Source: Oceanirhabdus sp. W0125-5
GTDB lineage: Bacteria > Bacillota > Clostridia > Clostridiales > Clostridiaceae
Assembly: GCF_027938815.1 (NCBI RefSeq)
Contig: NZ_CP115913.1
Location: forward strand, 1,584,001 to 1,648,000
DNA: 64,000 bases
Reading direction: 5' to 3'
Every line of letters begins with the position of its first letter. The stretch's first letter is position 1. Positions 8,979 through 18,430 of the stretch are shown here, piece by piece. Made by a program: the position numbers and the translations under genes. The notes under the pieces are model-generated. The model was not told the DNA's origin. It did not search any database and saw nothing but the letters and a program-made list of their open reading frames with translations.

Positions 8979-10325
8979 ATGAGGAAGCCTATGAGTTTAT
9001 TATTTATTTTATTGTTATTAATAATTGCAGTATCAGGTATCATTATGTATTTTTATATACCAAAAAGTACTTTAGCTTTTAAAGATAGTAATAAAGAATT
9101 ACTTAATCCTGGAAGAGGGTTTTATGTTCAAATTTATAGTCATGAAGAAGAAAGATTTGAAGAATTAAAGAATGAAAATGCTAAAATAGCGCTATGTGCA
9201 TATAATATTAAAAAATACCTAAATATTAAAATTACTGAGGAAAAATTAAATGAGTTGGAAAAATTCTTAAATGAAGCGCGAAAGAATGATATGCAAATTG
9301 TGTTTAGAGCTGCATATGGATTTAATCCAAAGTACACAGACCCTGACTCTATAGAGAATATTATTACTCATATAAAGCAAATAGCACCTGTTCTAAATGC
9401 AAATAAAGATGTTATTTTGAGCGTTCAGGCTGGATTCATAGGTCCATGGGGAGAGTGGCATAGTAGTAAGTTTTTCACTGGAGATGAAGAGGAAGTTAAG
9501 TTAAGAAACGAAATATTATCAGTATTACTTGATAATTTGAATCATGATATAGTTGTCAATGTGCGACGACCAAGATTTATAAGAGATGCAGCAGATGCTG
9601 GCATTGATATAGCGAGAATAGGGTTACATAATGATGCATTATTGTCTACTAATAATGATATGGGAACTTATGATGATTTAGACTACACTAGAGAAGATGA
9701 GTTGGAATGGGCTAAAGTGAATATTTTACATGGAGTTAATGGTGGAGAAATGCCATTGGTCAGTGAATATTCCAGTATCAATAATGCCGTTAAGGAGATG
9801 GAAAGTCTACATATAACATATTTGAATAGTAGATATAATAAAGAAGTATTAGAACAGTGGAAAACTGTAGAATACAAAGGGCAGAATGGTTTTGAATATA
9901 TAAAGAATCATTTAGGATATAGATTATGGTTAGGTGAAGTTGAATTATCTTCATATATAAAACCTCATAGAGACTTTAGTTTAAGAGCAGTTATACATAA
10001 TTCTGGGTTTGCTCCTATAGATAATGGTAATGAATTATTTTTAGTTATAAAAAAAGGTGAAGAGATAATATATGAATCTATATTAGAAGGGAAACTTTCT
10101 ACAATAAGTAATGGAGAAGGAAAAGAATTTTTAATTAAGACTCATATAGATGATTTATTTGAAGCAGATAATAATGAAGATATACTACTTGGAATTTATA
10201 TAGCTAACTCTGATAATAATGGTTACATTGAATTAGCAAATACAGATTTAATATATAAAGATAATGTATATTATTTTGCTAAATATAAGTTTGATAATAA
10301 GAAATATGTATTAGATAAAAATTAA
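8979..10325 (+). CDS. Membrane-anchored DUF4874/DUF4832 protein
   Basis: The 448-residue protein has one N-terminal membrane segment (about residues 5-27) acting as an uncleaved anchor, so the rest is outside. Residues about 40-200 carry LNPGRGFYVQ and later QAGFIGPWGEWHSS, typical of DUF4874, a TIM-barrel-like domain; the remainder matches DUF4832. These paired domains often occur in extracellular, probably glycan-active proteins, but no enzyme activity is established from sequence. It is the last gene of the locus, followed by a strong terminator. The Trp/Glu-rich GPWGEWH stretch is a candidate active-site region. Assignment to processing of the locus glycan is inference. Confidence 0.75.
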   Translation: MRKPMSLLFILLLLIIAVSGIIMYFYIPKSTLAFKDSNKELLNPGRGFYVQIYSHEEERFEELKNENAKIALCAYNIKKYLNIKITEEKLNELEKFLNEARKNDMQIVFRAAYGFNPKYTDPDSIENIITHIKQIAPVLNANKDVILSVQAGFIGPWGEWHSSKFFTGDEEEVKLRNEILSVLLDNLNHDIVVNVRRPRFIRDAADAGIDIARIGLHNDALLSTNNDMGTYDDLDYTREDELEWAKVNILHGVNGGEMPLVSEYSSINNAVKEMESLHITYLNSRYNKEVLEQWKTVEYKGQNGFEYIKNHLGYRLWLGEVELSSYIKPHRDFSLRAVIHNSGFAPIDNGNELFLVIKKGEEIIYESILEGKLSTISNGEGKEFLIKTHIDDLFEADNNEDILLGIYIANSDNNGYIELANTDLIYKDNVYYFAKYKFDNKKYVLDKN

Positions 10326-10376
10326 GAAATTCTAAAGACAGAAAACAGAGTGAAAACAATATATCGTAATTTTGTC

Positions 10377-10416
10377 AACAAACTCAGTATTGAAGGGATT
10401 CAATACTGAGTTTGTT
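10377..10416 (+). terminator. Intrinsic terminator of the exopolysaccharide operon
   Basis: A perfect 18-bp inverted repeat (10377-10394 with 10399-10416) closes a 4-nt GGGA loop. The T tract after it is weak (TTTGTTATTTATT). It lies 51 nt after the DUF4832 stop. Confidence 0.8.
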
Positions 10417-10452
10417 ATTTATTAATATGTAAAAGTTATACTATGAAGGGTT

Positions 10453-10491
10453 TTGACATTTTTTGACGAATATATTAATTATAAGTAGGAT
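10453..10491 (+). promoter_or_regulatory. Probable sigma-A promoter of the histidine kinase/TPR operon
   Basis: A perfect -35 TTGACA lies at 10453-10458, and a second -35-like TTGACG at 10463-10468 sits 17 nt before TAGGAT (10486-10491). Which pair is used cannot be decided by eye. The kinase start codon is 42 nt further on. Confidence 0.45.
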
Positions 10492-10533
10492 TTGAATCTT
10501 TTTTAAGATGAAAATCATTAAAGAGGTATACAT

Positions 10534-11679
10534 ATGAAAAAAAGTAAAACTATTTACATAGCATTGATAACATCAATTGTAAGTTTAATCGTATCATTTA
10601 TAATTGTTTTTTATTTTGATGGGAAGATAAAAACTCTAATTAATAATCAAAACAGTTTTGAAATGGCTAGAGTTTTTGGACTATTTAGAAGTGTTTCTAT
10701 AGTCTTAATGATTATGGGAATAATCATATCGGTTTTATTATTTATATTAGTTATAAAAATATTAAGTAAAAAGAGTAACTCAAATAGTAACAATGAAAAC
10801 TTACTAGATAAAGAATGTGAATTAAATAATAAAAATTTAGAACTTAATAATAAAGCTAAGGAATTAGAGGAAAAGGAAAAAGAATTAGAGTATGATAAGC
10901 TTAAAACCGAATTTTTTGCAAATTTATCACATGAATTTAAAACACCATTAAATGTTTTAATGGGATCAATGCAGCTTGTGGAACTATATGCTTCAAATGG
11001 AACAATAATAGATTCACAGCTGAAGCTTGATAAATATATGAAAACCATGAAGAAAAATGCTTTTAGGTTATTGAGACTTATCAATAATATTATAGATTTG
11101 ACTAAAATTGATTCAAGTTATTTTCATTTAGAGCTTCATAATTATGATATTGTAAAAATTGTTGAAGGTGTAATTGAATCCATAAACATTAACGCTAAAA
11201 TAAAATCAGTTAACATAACTTTAAAAAAGGAAGTTGAAGAAAAAATAATTGCCTGTGATGCAGAAAAAATTGAAAGAATATTATTAAACATTTTGTCTAA
11301 TGCACTAAAATTCACAGATGAGAATGGAAAAATTGAAGTTGAAATAGGTGATAAGGATGAGAATGTATATATATCAGTTAAGGATGATGGTATAGGAATA
11401 CACGAAGAACAATTGGAACTTATTTTTCAAAGGTTCAGGCAAGTGGATAAATCATTTACTAGGAATAGAGAAGGAAGCGGCATAGGATTGTCATTAGTAA
11501 AAGCTTTGGTTGAAATGCATAATGGAAAAATCATAGTAGACAGTGAGTATGGAAAAGGTACTAACTTTATAGTCCAGATTCCAGTGATTATATTAGAAGA
11601 AGAACTGCCAAAAGAAATGTACTCTAATTTTGAAGATGGAAGACTTGAGAGATTAAGAATCGAACTTTCTGATTTGTAA
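10534..11679 (+). CDS. Orphan sensor histidine kinase
   Basis: The 381-residue protein has two N-terminal membrane helices (about residues 7-28 and 52-74), a Lys/Glu/Asn-rich coiled coil (about 85-125), then HisKA with the phospho-acceptor in FFANLSHEFKTPLNVL and a HATPase_c domain with N box, DDGIGI, GSGIGLSLVKALVEMH and GKGTNF. No response regulator is adjacent. The extracellular loop is short, so the input is unclear. The last residues, RLRIELSDL, match the tails of the two large kinases at 31705-35783 (KIHIEFSDIYS), marking the three as one clostridial sub-family. A TPR protein follows 32 nt downstream. Confidence 0.88.
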   Translation: MKKSKTIYIALITSIVSLIVSFIIVFYFDGKIKTLINNQNSFEMARVFGLFRSVSIVLMIMGIIISVLLFILVIKILSKKSNSNSNNENLLDKECELNNKNLELNNKAKELEEKEKELEYDKLKTEFFANLSHEFKTPLNVLMGSMQLVELYASNGTIIDSQLKLDKYMKTMKKNAFRLLRLINNIIDLTKIDSSYFHLELHNYDIVKIVEGVIESININAKIKSVNITLKKEVEEKIIACDAEKIERILLNILSNALKFTDENGKIEVEIGDKDENVYISVKDDGIGIHEEQLELIFQRFRQVDKSFTRNREGSGIGLSLVKALVEMHNGKIIVDSEYGKGTNFIVQIPVIILEEELPKEMYSNFEDGRLERLRIELSDL

Positions 11680-11711
11680 AAAAGAAATATACTAAGGAGG
11701 GGTGTGACAGA

Positions 11712-13484
11712 ATGATAAATAATTGTGAAGAAGGAACGAAACAATTACTTAAAGATAGTGAAAAAGAGAGTAAAATAAATTATTTCATTGAGATAGCAAA
11801 AAAATTTGAACAAGAAAATAATAGAGAATCTGCAATAGAGAATATTAAAAAAGCACTAAATATATTTAATGTAAGTGATAAGGATGATAGAATAGTTGAA
11901 TTTAACATTAAGATTGGGGACTTGTATCAGATAAATGGAGATTTGGATAATAGTTTAAAGTATTTTCAAAAGGCATATGAAATAGCAGTACTTCTAGAAA
12001 ATAAAAAACTTCAAATTGATGTATTGATTAAAATTGCAGAACTTTATTTCAGTAAAAGTGAATTAGAAAAAAGCACAGAGTATGCAGACATGGTTGAAGA
12101 ACTTCTTAAAGAGGTAGATTATACTCAAGGGAAATTGGACCTTAGTATGTATTGGCTTAAAATATATTATTTAAAAAACCAATATATAAAAGCAAGAGAA
12201 ATAGGGAATCAAGCACTGAAACTTTGTGGAGATAAGTATATTATTTATAAAGGAAGAATTCTAAACGCTTTATCAAAACTTACTTCAAGTATAACCAGTG
12301 TAGAAGAGCAGATAGAGTTATTGCATCAATCACTAGAGTGTTTTAAAGAAGTGAATTTCACTAGAGGGATACTAGGGGTTACCAATAATATTGGAGTTGT
12401 TTACTCTGAAAAAATGCAGAATCAAGAAAAAGCATTGGAATATTTATTGGATTTAATAAAACTAAGTGAAGAGTATGGATATGAAGAATTTCAGATGTTT
12501 GGAAACAGTAATATTGGAGAAGTTTATTTAAGAAGCTGCAGATATGAAGAGGCTCTTTATTATGGTAAGGAGGCTATGGAGAAAGCTAAAAAAATACATA
12601 TGCAGAATTATTTATTTTATGAATATGTATTTTTAATCAATGTATATTTAAAAATGAAAAACTACCCTAAAGCTTATGAGTATTTTAAAATATCTACAGA
12701 GGAACTTAAAGTTTATCCTAATCAAGGGTTATTTTCAGCATGGTATTATAGAGCTACAGCAAATTTATTTCTAGAATTCGGGGATATTAATCAAGCTAAG
12801 AAAAATATTAAACAAGCTTTAACTATATTAGGCAATGATGAAACCATAGGGAAATGGGACACTGGAATTGTTTTTGAGTTCATAAAGCTTAAGGAAGCAA
12901 AAAATAAAAGGGAGATATTAAATTCCATACAAGCAATTAAATATATGCTATCAAAATATACAAGCAGTGATATAATACTGAACATAGTATATGAGGTTGC
13001 TTTAGAGATGATTTGTAGTGGAAATAAAGAAATTGCTCTTAAGCTAATAGATGATTATAAATACTTAAAAATAGAACAAGAACATATAAGAATAAAAAAA
13101 ATATATATAGATTATATAACCTGTGAATGTAATGAACATAAAAATATAGAAAAACTTATGGAAGCTTATGAGATATCTATGAAAATTAAAGATAAAAAGA
13201 TTCATAGAATGGTATGCAGTAGTTTAGGAGATTATTATTTTGAAGAGAAAAATTACTCCAAAGCTATGGAATATTATAATGATGCTTGTGAGGAGATTAA
13301 AGATACAATACTCTCTGTACCAGAAGAATTTAGAATACAGTTTTTCAATTTTCATAACCTGATAAAATATTATAAAAGATATATTATGATAAAACAGAAT
13401 ATTTATAAAAAGGGTAATGATGATTTCTGCAAGTATGAGGTTATCAAAAATCATGATGAGTTAATGGATGTTTTGAATATGTAA
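11712..13484 (+). CDS. TPR-repeat protein paired with histidine kinase
   Basis: This is a soluble 590-residue protein made almost entirely of tetratricopeptide-like helical repeats, for example GDLYQINGDLDNSLKYFQKAYE and GEVYLRSCRYEEALYYGKEA. No DNA-binding, GGDEF or kinase domain was found at either end. AAGGAGG lies a few bases before the ATG. Co-transcription with the upstream kinase suggests it is a scaffold or signalling partner for that kinase, but this rests on position only. It could also resemble the TPR portion of Rap-type regulators, without a visible peptide-binding signature. Confidence 0.75.
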   Translation: MINNCEEGTKQLLKDSEKESKINYFIEIAKKFEQENNRESAIENIKKALNIFNVSDKDDRIVEFNIKIGDLYQINGDLDNSLKYFQKAYEIAVLLENKKLQIDVLIKIAELYFSKSELEKSTEYADMVEELLKEVDYTQGKLDLSMYWLKIYYLKNQYIKAREIGNQALKLCGDKYIIYKGRILNALSKLTSSITSVEEQIELLHQSLECFKEVNFTRGILGVTNNIGVVYSEKMQNQEKALEYLLDLIKLSEEYGYEEFQMFGNSNIGEVYLRSCRYEEALYYGKEAMEKAKKIHMQNYLFYEYVFLINVYLKMKNYPKAYEYFKISTEELKVYPNQGLFSAWYYRATANLFLEFGDINQAKKNIKQALTILGNDETIGKWDTGIVFEFIKLKEAKNKREILNSIQAIKYMLSKYTSSDIILNIVYEVALEMICSGNKEIALKLIDDYKYLKIEQEHIRIKKIYIDYITCECNEHKNIEKLMEAYEISMKIKDKKIHRMVCSSLGDYYFEEKNYSKAMEYYNDACEEIKDTILSVPEEFRIQFFNFHNLIKYYKRYIMIKQNIYKKGNDDFCKYEVIKNHDELMDVLNM

Positions 13485-13497
13485 AATGTTTAATATG

Positions 13498-13537
13498 AAA
13501 CTGCTAATAGACGGTTGTTTATTAGCAGTTTTTTATG
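13498..13537 (+). terminator. Intrinsic terminator after TPR gene
   Basis: A 12-bp stem (13498-13509 with 13520-13531) is followed by TTTTTT. It ends the kinase/TPR operon. The convergent gene at 13616 ends about 80 nt away. Confidence 0.8.
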
Positions 13538-13615
13538 TGGAATAAATTATAAGTAAATTATATTTATCTTTAACCTAGCATATTCTTTTCCATAGCATTT
13601 TAAAATTATTAAATT

Positions 13616-15652
13616 TTATTCACTTAAAATTTTCTCTAGTTCATCCGCACATGTAATAGGCTTCTGACATGAATAGTTCTTACAAACATAAGCTGTTGTT
13701 TTACAATCTATTTGAGTTTTATCACTCAACATAGGGCATAGATATTTAAGTTTTTCATCACCATCATTTACTAAAACAATTCTAAATGGATCATAAGTTT
13801 TATTACATACTCTGAGCATATTTTGGATATCTTCATTCTCTACATCTCCACACAAGATAATTTGAGAACCAGGAGTATTTTTTGTCATCAAAGAAGAAGC
13901 ATAAAAAGTATAGGCTGTAGGAGCTTCTTCTGCTTTACCTCCAAAGGCTTTAAAAAATTCCTCTGATATATCTAAATATTTATCAATTCCTGTTATTTTA
14001 TATAGCTGTAGCAGTGTGTATACTGCAGCGCTATTTCCAGACGGTATAGCACCATCATATAGTTCTTTAGGTCTTACTATAAGTTCTTCACTATCTTTTC
14101 CATACAGGAAGAAACCGTGGCTATCTTCATCCCAGAAAAGTTCAAGCATTTTATCTGTTAATGTAATAGCCTTTTCCAGATAAAGAGTTTTAAAGTTTGA
14201 GAGATAAAGCTCGATTAATCCCCATATAAAGAAGCTGTAGTCATCTAGTATGCCTAAATTAATAGTCTCTTCATTTCTGTATCTTGCAAAAAGTCTTCCT
14301 TCATGATTTGATAAATTATCTAGTATAAATTTTGCTGCTTTTTCAGCCTGAATTACATAATCCTTATTGTGAAATACTCTTCCAGCATGTGCAAGAGAAG
14401 CAATCATTAGCCCATTCCATGAAGTTAAGATTTTATCATCCTTAAAAGGATGAACTCTCTTTGCTCTAAATCTATAAAGCTTTTCTCTTAAATTATCTAT
14501 CTCATGATTAGTGAGTTCTGACATTGTGCTGTTGATAAGGTTAGGAATATTCTTTCCTTCAAAATTACCTTTTTCAGTTATATCATAAAGCTTGCAATAT
14601 CTTTCACCATCTTCTTCACCTAAAGCACTTTTAACCTCATCAGGAGAAAAAACATAAAACTTTCCTTCAACACCTTCAGAGTCTGCATCTTCGGCAGAAT
14701 AGAAACCTCCATCAGGAGAAGTCATATCTCTAAGAATATAGGTGAAGATATCCTCAGTAAATTTCTTGTAAAGAGGATCTTTAGTTGCTTCATATGCCTC
14801 ACAATATGTATAGGATAAAAGGGCATTATCATAGAGCATTTTTTCAAAGTGAGGTACCAGCCATTTTTCATCTACTGAATATCTTGAGAATCCAAAGCCT
14901 ATATGATCATAAATTCCACCTCTATACATTGACTCAAGAGTCTTTTCTACGTGTTTTAGCAGATTCTCATTATTACTTTTTTTCCAATACCTTAATAAAA
15001 ATAAAAGATTGTGTGGAGCAGGGAATTTCGGCTTATCACCAAAGCCGCCATATTTAAAGTCAGCTATAGTATATAGATTCCTCATAACTGAATCTATAAA
15101 TTTATCTTCATCAACAGCTTTAATATCTAGCTTTTCACTTCTTCTTAAAGCATCCTGTGCGCTATTACCTGCATTTAAAACCTCTTCCTTTTTAAATTCC
15201 CAAGTTTCCTTAATAGACTCAAGTAATTCTACAAATCCAGCAAGGCCGTACTTACTGTGCTTAGGAATATAAGTTGCTGCAAAGAAAGGTTTTTTATCAG
15301 GGGTCATAAGTATTGAAAGAGGCCAACCGCCGCTTCCAGAATATGCTTGACAGAACTTCATATATACACTGTCTATATCTGGTCTTTCTTCACGATCAAC
15401 TTTAATACTTATATAATTTTTATTTAATATCTCAGCTACTTCTTCATCTTCAAAGGACTCTTTCTCCATAACATGACACCAATGACATGTGCTATAGCCA
15501 ATACTTAAAAAAATCGGCTTGTCTTCCTGCTGTGCCTTTACAAAAGCTTCTTCACACCATGGATACCAGTTTACTGGATTATGGGCATGCTGTAACAAAT
15601 AAGGAGAATTTTCATGAATTAATTTATTAACATGCTCTACTGCAATTGTCAT
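13616..15652 (-). CDS. Thioredoxin-domain protein, YyaL/SSP411 (spermatogenesis-associated protein 20) family
   Basis: The 678-residue protein starts with the family signature [18 protein letters not shown], then a thioredoxin-like domain (DUF255) with the CHWCH motif in [15 protein letters not shown] around residues 54-67. The rest is an (alpha/alpha)6-barrel-like region, with [15 protein letters not shown] and [13 protein letters not shown], related to N-acyl-glucosamine 2-epimerases and glycoside hydrolases. Length is normal for the family. The biochemical role is not established; a redox or sugar function is usually proposed. The ATG is preceded by AAGGAAGG. It is a single gene, divergent from the DUF1700 gene and convergent with the TPR gene. 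Confidence 0.9.
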   Translation of the reverse strand: MTIAVEHVNKLIHENSPYLLQHAHNPVNWYPWCEEAFVKAQQEDKPIFLSIGYSTCHWCHVMEKESFEDEEVAEILNKNYISIKVDREERPDIDSVYMKFCQAYSGSGGWPLSILMTPDKKPFFAATYIPKHSKYGLAGFVELLESIKETWEFKKEEVLNAGNSAQDALRRSEKLDIKAVDEDKFIDSVMRNLYTIADFKYGGFGDKPKFPAPHNLLFLLRYWKKSNNENLLKHVEKTLESMYRGGIYDHIGFGFSRYSVDEKWLVPHFEKMLYDNALLSYTYCEAYEATKDPLYKKFTEDIFTYILRDMTSPDGGFYSAEDADSEGVEGKFYVFSPDEVKSALGEEDGERYCKLYDITEKGNFEGKNIPNLINSTMSELTNHEIDNLREKLYRFRAKRVHPFKDDKILTSWNGLMIASLAHAGRVFHNKDYVIQAEKAAKFILDNLSNHEGRLFARYRNEETINLGILDDYSFFIWGLIELYLSNFKTLYLEKAITLTDKMLELFWDEDSHGFFLYGKDSEELIVRPKELYDGAIPSGNSAAVYTLLQLYKITGIDKYLDISEEFFKAFGGKAEEAPTAYTFYASSLMTKNTPGSQIILCGDVENEDIQNMLRVCNKTYDPFRIVLVNDGDEKLKYLCPMLSDKTQIDCKTTAYVCKNYSCQKPITCADELEKILSE

Positions 15653-15935
15653 ATCATTACCTTCCTTCTAACTATTTTCAATATAGTTTATCACTTTAGA
15701 AGATGTACTATTCATACAATTAATATATAACTTACAAATCCATAGTTGATGTTTATTAGATTACTTAAATTTAGATTACAATAAATAATTAAAAAAATGT
15801 GAACTTATAATACAATAGCTTGTGAAAAGAAATACTATATTATACAATTATTTACATATGAGTTAAGTAAATGGGGTAATGGAGTGATTACGTAATTAAG
15901 ACTCAGTATTATGGAATTAAGGGGGGAGAGTAATA

Positions 15936-16466
15936 ATGGATAGAAATACTTTCATCGAAAAATTTGATGAAAACTTAAAAAGGTTACCAAAGAATCAAAG
16001 AGAAGATATAGTAATGGAAATTGAACATCATATTAGTAATGCAGTATCTGCAGGTGAAAAGGAAAGTGTTGTACTTGCAAAAATGGGAGATCCTAAAGTG
16101 TTAGCTAAAACATATATAGGTGACTATTATATTCAAAATAATAATACTTTTAAAGCTATACCATTTTTCATTTTTACAGGTTTCACTAGTATTTTTGTAG
16201 TTCCTGTTTTAGGGGCTATCTCAATAGGTTTTGGGTTAGCATCAATATTAACAATTATTGCAAGTATACTGCGAACCTTTGGTATTGGTGAGTCAATGAT
16301 TCATATGTCTTATTGGGCTGGAAAGCAAGTGCCATTGAGTATGAGCCTTCTCTATGGTGCACCAATTGCAATTATTTTAGCAATAGTAGCATTCTATAGT
16401 TGGAAGGGTCTTCGTAAATATTTTAGGTTCATAGTAGCAAGCTATCATAGAAATATAAAATCTTAA
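15936..16466 (+). CDS. DUF1700 (HAAS domain) membrane protein
   Basis: The 176-residue protein has an N-terminal helical region, FIEKFDENLKRLPKNQREDI and MGDPKVLAKTYIGDYY (about residues 5-65), which is the HAAS/DUF1700 signature, followed by a glycine-rich pair of helices (about 72-112) and a third helix (about 130-155). Such proteins usually follow a PadR-type repressor gene and modulate envelope signalling. No PadR gene lies next to this one, so it is an orphan. A GGGGGGAG ribosome site precedes the ATG. The 283-nt divergent region upstream has a TATAAT at about 15809, but I could not assign a matching -35. Confidence 0.75.
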   Translation: MDRNTFIEKFDENLKRLPKNQREDIVMEIEHHISNAVSAGEKESVVLAKMGDPKVLAKTYIGDYYIQNNNTFKAIPFFIFTGFTSIFVVPVLGAISIGFGLASILTIIASILRTFGIGESMIHMSYWAGKQVPLSMSLLYGAPIAIILAIVAFYSWKGLRKYFRFIVASYHRNIKS

Positions 16467-16479
16467 TAGATCATTTAAG

Positions 16480-16515
16480 AGCAAATTCAACATAACTTGA
16501 ATTTGCTTTTTTTCA
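16480..16515 (+). terminator. Intrinsic terminator after DUF1700 gene
   Basis: A perfect 11-bp stem (16480-16490 with 16497-16507), a 6-nt loop and a run of seven T follow the stop by 14 nt. It separates this gene from the noncoding-RNA region before the Ro60 gene. Confidence 0.85.
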
Positions 16516-16616
16516 TGCTCTTTTATTTCTTAATTAGGTTAATATTGCAAAGTTTTTGTCTGTAAAATCATAACTAATAAAACTATAATTAGTATTGTAA
16601 GGAGAAAGAAATAATC

Positions 16617-16686
16617 AATAGGGCAGTGGAGAAAAGTGTTACTTCGATCAGACTGAAATTAAACACTTTTCGATTTCCTCCCTATT
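16617..16686 (+). ncRNA. Y-RNA-like structured element 1 upstream of Ro60
   Basis: The ends pair: AATAGGG (16617-16623) with CCCTATT (16680-16686). After an asymmetric internal loop (CAGTGGA on the left, GATTTCCT on the right, possibly with GGA/TCC pairs), a perfect 10-bp inner helix forms between GAAAAGTGTT (16631-16640) and AACACTTTTC (16662-16671). The 21-nt loop begins ACTTCGA. The same layout and conserved letters recur in elements 2 and 3. Position before a TROVE gene and long end-pairing suggest a bacterial Y RNA, since Ro60 orthologues bind Y RNAs often encoded next door. I could not confirm the Ro60-binding consensus. Strand is assumed from the downstream genes. Confidence 0.55.
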
Positions 16687-16712
16687 CTTTAATCTTTATT
16701 ATTTAGATAATT

Positions 16713-16869
16713 AATATAGAGCAGTGTATATTTAAGTTACTTCGATTATAAAATTAAGGATTGTTAGTTAGAGTTTTACTTTATACTAAATATTAGTACA
16801 AAGTAAGACTGATAGAACACTAAAAATTACAAAGTGTTCTAATACTTAAATAGCTTTTCTCTCTATATT
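16713..16869 (+). ncRNA. Y-RNA-like structured element 2 with a larger internal module
   Basis: The outer helix AATATAGAG (16713-16721) pairs perfectly with CTCTATATT (16861-16869). The left side continues with CAGTG, as in elements 1 and 3. The inner helix TATTTAAGT (16729-16737) pairs perfectly with ACTTAAATA (16844-16852). After TTACTTCGAT comes a module of about 100 nt with two hairpins: TTACTTT/AAAGTAA with extra ACT/AGT pairs (about 16776-16806) and a perfect 8-bp AGAACACT/AGTGTTCT (16814-16840). The helices differ in sequence from elements 1 and 3 while the architecture is kept, which argues for selection on structure. In known bacterial Y RNAs an internal module mimics tRNA; I did not see a convincing T-loop here. 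Confidence 0.55.
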
Positions 16870-16889
16870 GATTATTTTAAAGCCGACCT

Positions 16890-16957
16890 ATAGGGCAGTG
16901 CAGAAAAGTGTTACTTCAAATTGAGAATAAAAACACACTTTTCGCTTTTCTCCCTAT
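16890..16957 (+). ncRNA. Y-RNA-like structured element 3 upstream of Ro60
   Basis: ATAGGG (16890-16895) pairs with CCCTAT (16952-16957), and GAAAAGTGT (16903-16911) pairs with ACACTTTTC (16935-16943). The left internal loop CAGTGCA and the ACTTCAA loop start match element 1 almost base for base. The Ro60 start codon is 28 nt downstream. It is preceded by AAGCCGACC (16880-16888), also found in the structured region before the prenyltransferase gene near 46812. It could act as a leader of the Ro60 mRNA instead of a separate RNA. Confidence 0.5.
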
Positions 16958-16985
16958 TTTTATTTTTTACCATGGAGGTGGTTAG

Positions 16986-18419
16986 ATGAGTAAATTTAAT
17001 TCTAATAAGAGTGGAACTTTAAAAATGAATAGATCAGGGCATCTTGCCTATAGTATGGATATAAAAGATAGATTAATTATGGCAATATTAACAAGTTTCT
17101 TTAATGAGAGCAAGTTTTATGGAGATAACTCAGAAGAAATATTAGAAGATATAAGAAAGATGATTAAAAAGGATGCTAAGTTTGTGGCTAACCTTGCAAT
17201 ATATGCTAGAAAAGAAATGTATCTAAGAAGTATTTCACATGTACTTATAGGAGAACTTGCACAGTCAGAGGAAGGAAAGCAGTATGTGAGAAGAGCAATA
17301 ACAGAAGTTGTTCAGAGAGTAGATGATATGACTGAGATAGTAAGCTATACTTTAAGTAATTATGGTAAGCCTATTCCTAATTCCATGAAAAAAGGAATAG
17401 CTGATGCATTTATCACTTTTGATGAGTATTCACTTGCTAAGTATAATAGAAAAAAAGATGTAAGATTAAAGGATCTATTATGCCTTACTCATCCAAAGGC
17501 TAAAACAGAAGAACAGAACCATATGTTCAAAAGAGTTTTAGAGGATAAGTTAAAAACACTAGTAACCTGGGAAGTGGAACTATCAACTAAAGGAAATAAT
17601 AAAGAGACATGGGAAGAGTTGATAGCTGAAAAAAGATTAGGTTATATGGCTGCTTTACGTAATCTTAGGAATATAATTAAAGCTCAGCCAAATAATTTAG
17701 AAGATATATATAATTTCTTAAGTGATGAAAACAGAGTTAGAAAAAGTAAACAGCTACCTTTCAGATATTATTCAGCATATAATGTTTTGAGAAATGAAGG
17801 ACTTGGAACATCAAAGGTGTATGATACTCTAGAGAAGGCTATAGAGTATTCTACAAAGAATATTGAAACACTAAAAGGGAAAACTATGATTTCAGCAGAT
17901 GTATCTGGTTCAATGAGTTGCTGCATGAGTGGAAAAAGTGATATTTCATGCGCTGAGATTGCTGTACTAATGATGGCAATTGCAAATCATATTTGTGAAG
18001 AAACAATTACAACTACCTTTGATACACATCTATACTCAAATCCTATTTCAACTCGTAATGGAATAATAGCAAATGCAAATTCAATTCCCATAAACGGTGG
18101 TGGAACAAATATAACACTACCTATAAGATATCTCCTTGATAATAATATTTTTGTAGACAGAATAATAATTCTTTCAGATAATGAAATTAATAGTGGATAT
18201 AATACATGTCAATATTATGTTGAACAATACAAAAAGAAGGTTAATCCAGATGTGTGGATTCATGCTATAGATTTACAAGGATATGGAACACAGCAGTTCC
18301 ATGGAGAGAAAGTCAATATAATAGCTGGATGGAATGAAAAAGTGTTGGAATTTATACACAAAGCGGAGAAGGGAACAGAAAGTTTAAAAGAGAAGATAGA
18401 AAAGTATCACTTTGAATAA
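16986..18419 (+). CDS. rsr: Ro60/Rsr orthologue, TROVE domain plus vWA-like domain
   Basis: The 477-residue protein begins with an alpha-helical TROVE region (NRSGHLAYSMDIKDRLIMA, then HEAT-like repeats to about residue 290) that forms the RNA-binding ring of Ro60. The C-terminal vWA fold has a full MIDAS start, Asp305-Val-Ser307-Gly-Ser309, and a later IILSDNE strand. Ro60 proteins bind misfolded RNAs and Y RNAs, and in bacteria they help exonucleases in rRNA maturation and stress decay. GGAGGTGG precedes the ATG. The stop overlaps an ATG by one base, and the RtcB start follows at 18431, so translation of the two is coupled. The three structured elements upstream are its likely RNA partners. 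Confidence 0.93.
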   Translation: MSKFNSNKSGTLKMNRSGHLAYSMDIKDRLIMAILTSFFNESKFYGDNSEEILEDIRKMIKKDAKFVANLAIYARKEMYLRSISHVLIGELAQSEEGKQYVRRAITEVVQRVDDMTEIVSYTLSNYGKPIPNSMKKGIADAFITFDEYSLAKYNRKKDVRLKDLLCLTHPKAKTEEQNHMFKRVLEDKLKTLVTWEVELSTKGNNKETWEELIAEKRLGYMAALRNLRNIIKAQPNNLEDIYNFLSDENRVRKSKQLPFRYYSAYNVLRNEGLGTSKVYDTLEKAIEYSTKNIETLKGKTMISADVSGSMSCCMSGKSDISCAEIAVLMMAIANHICEETITTTFDTHLYSNPISTRNGIIANANSIPINGGGTNITLPIRYLLDNNIFVDRIIILSDNEINSGYNTCQYYVEQYKKKVNPDVWIHAIDLQGYGTQQFHGEKVNIIAGWNEKVLEFIHKAEKGTESLKEKIEKYHFE

Positions 18420-18430
18420 TGGAGGAAACT

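Noticed and set aside
14785..15272. Plus-strand frames of 87-90 codons inside the YyaL-family gene
   Set aside because: They are antisense to a clearly conserved protein, have no ribosome site and no recognisable protein pattern.
16617..16957. Reading the three stem structures before the Ro60 gene as simple terminators
   Set aside because: They lack a compact GC stem with an immediate T run, are repeated with conserved internal loops, and a normal terminator already ends the upstream gene at 16480-16515.
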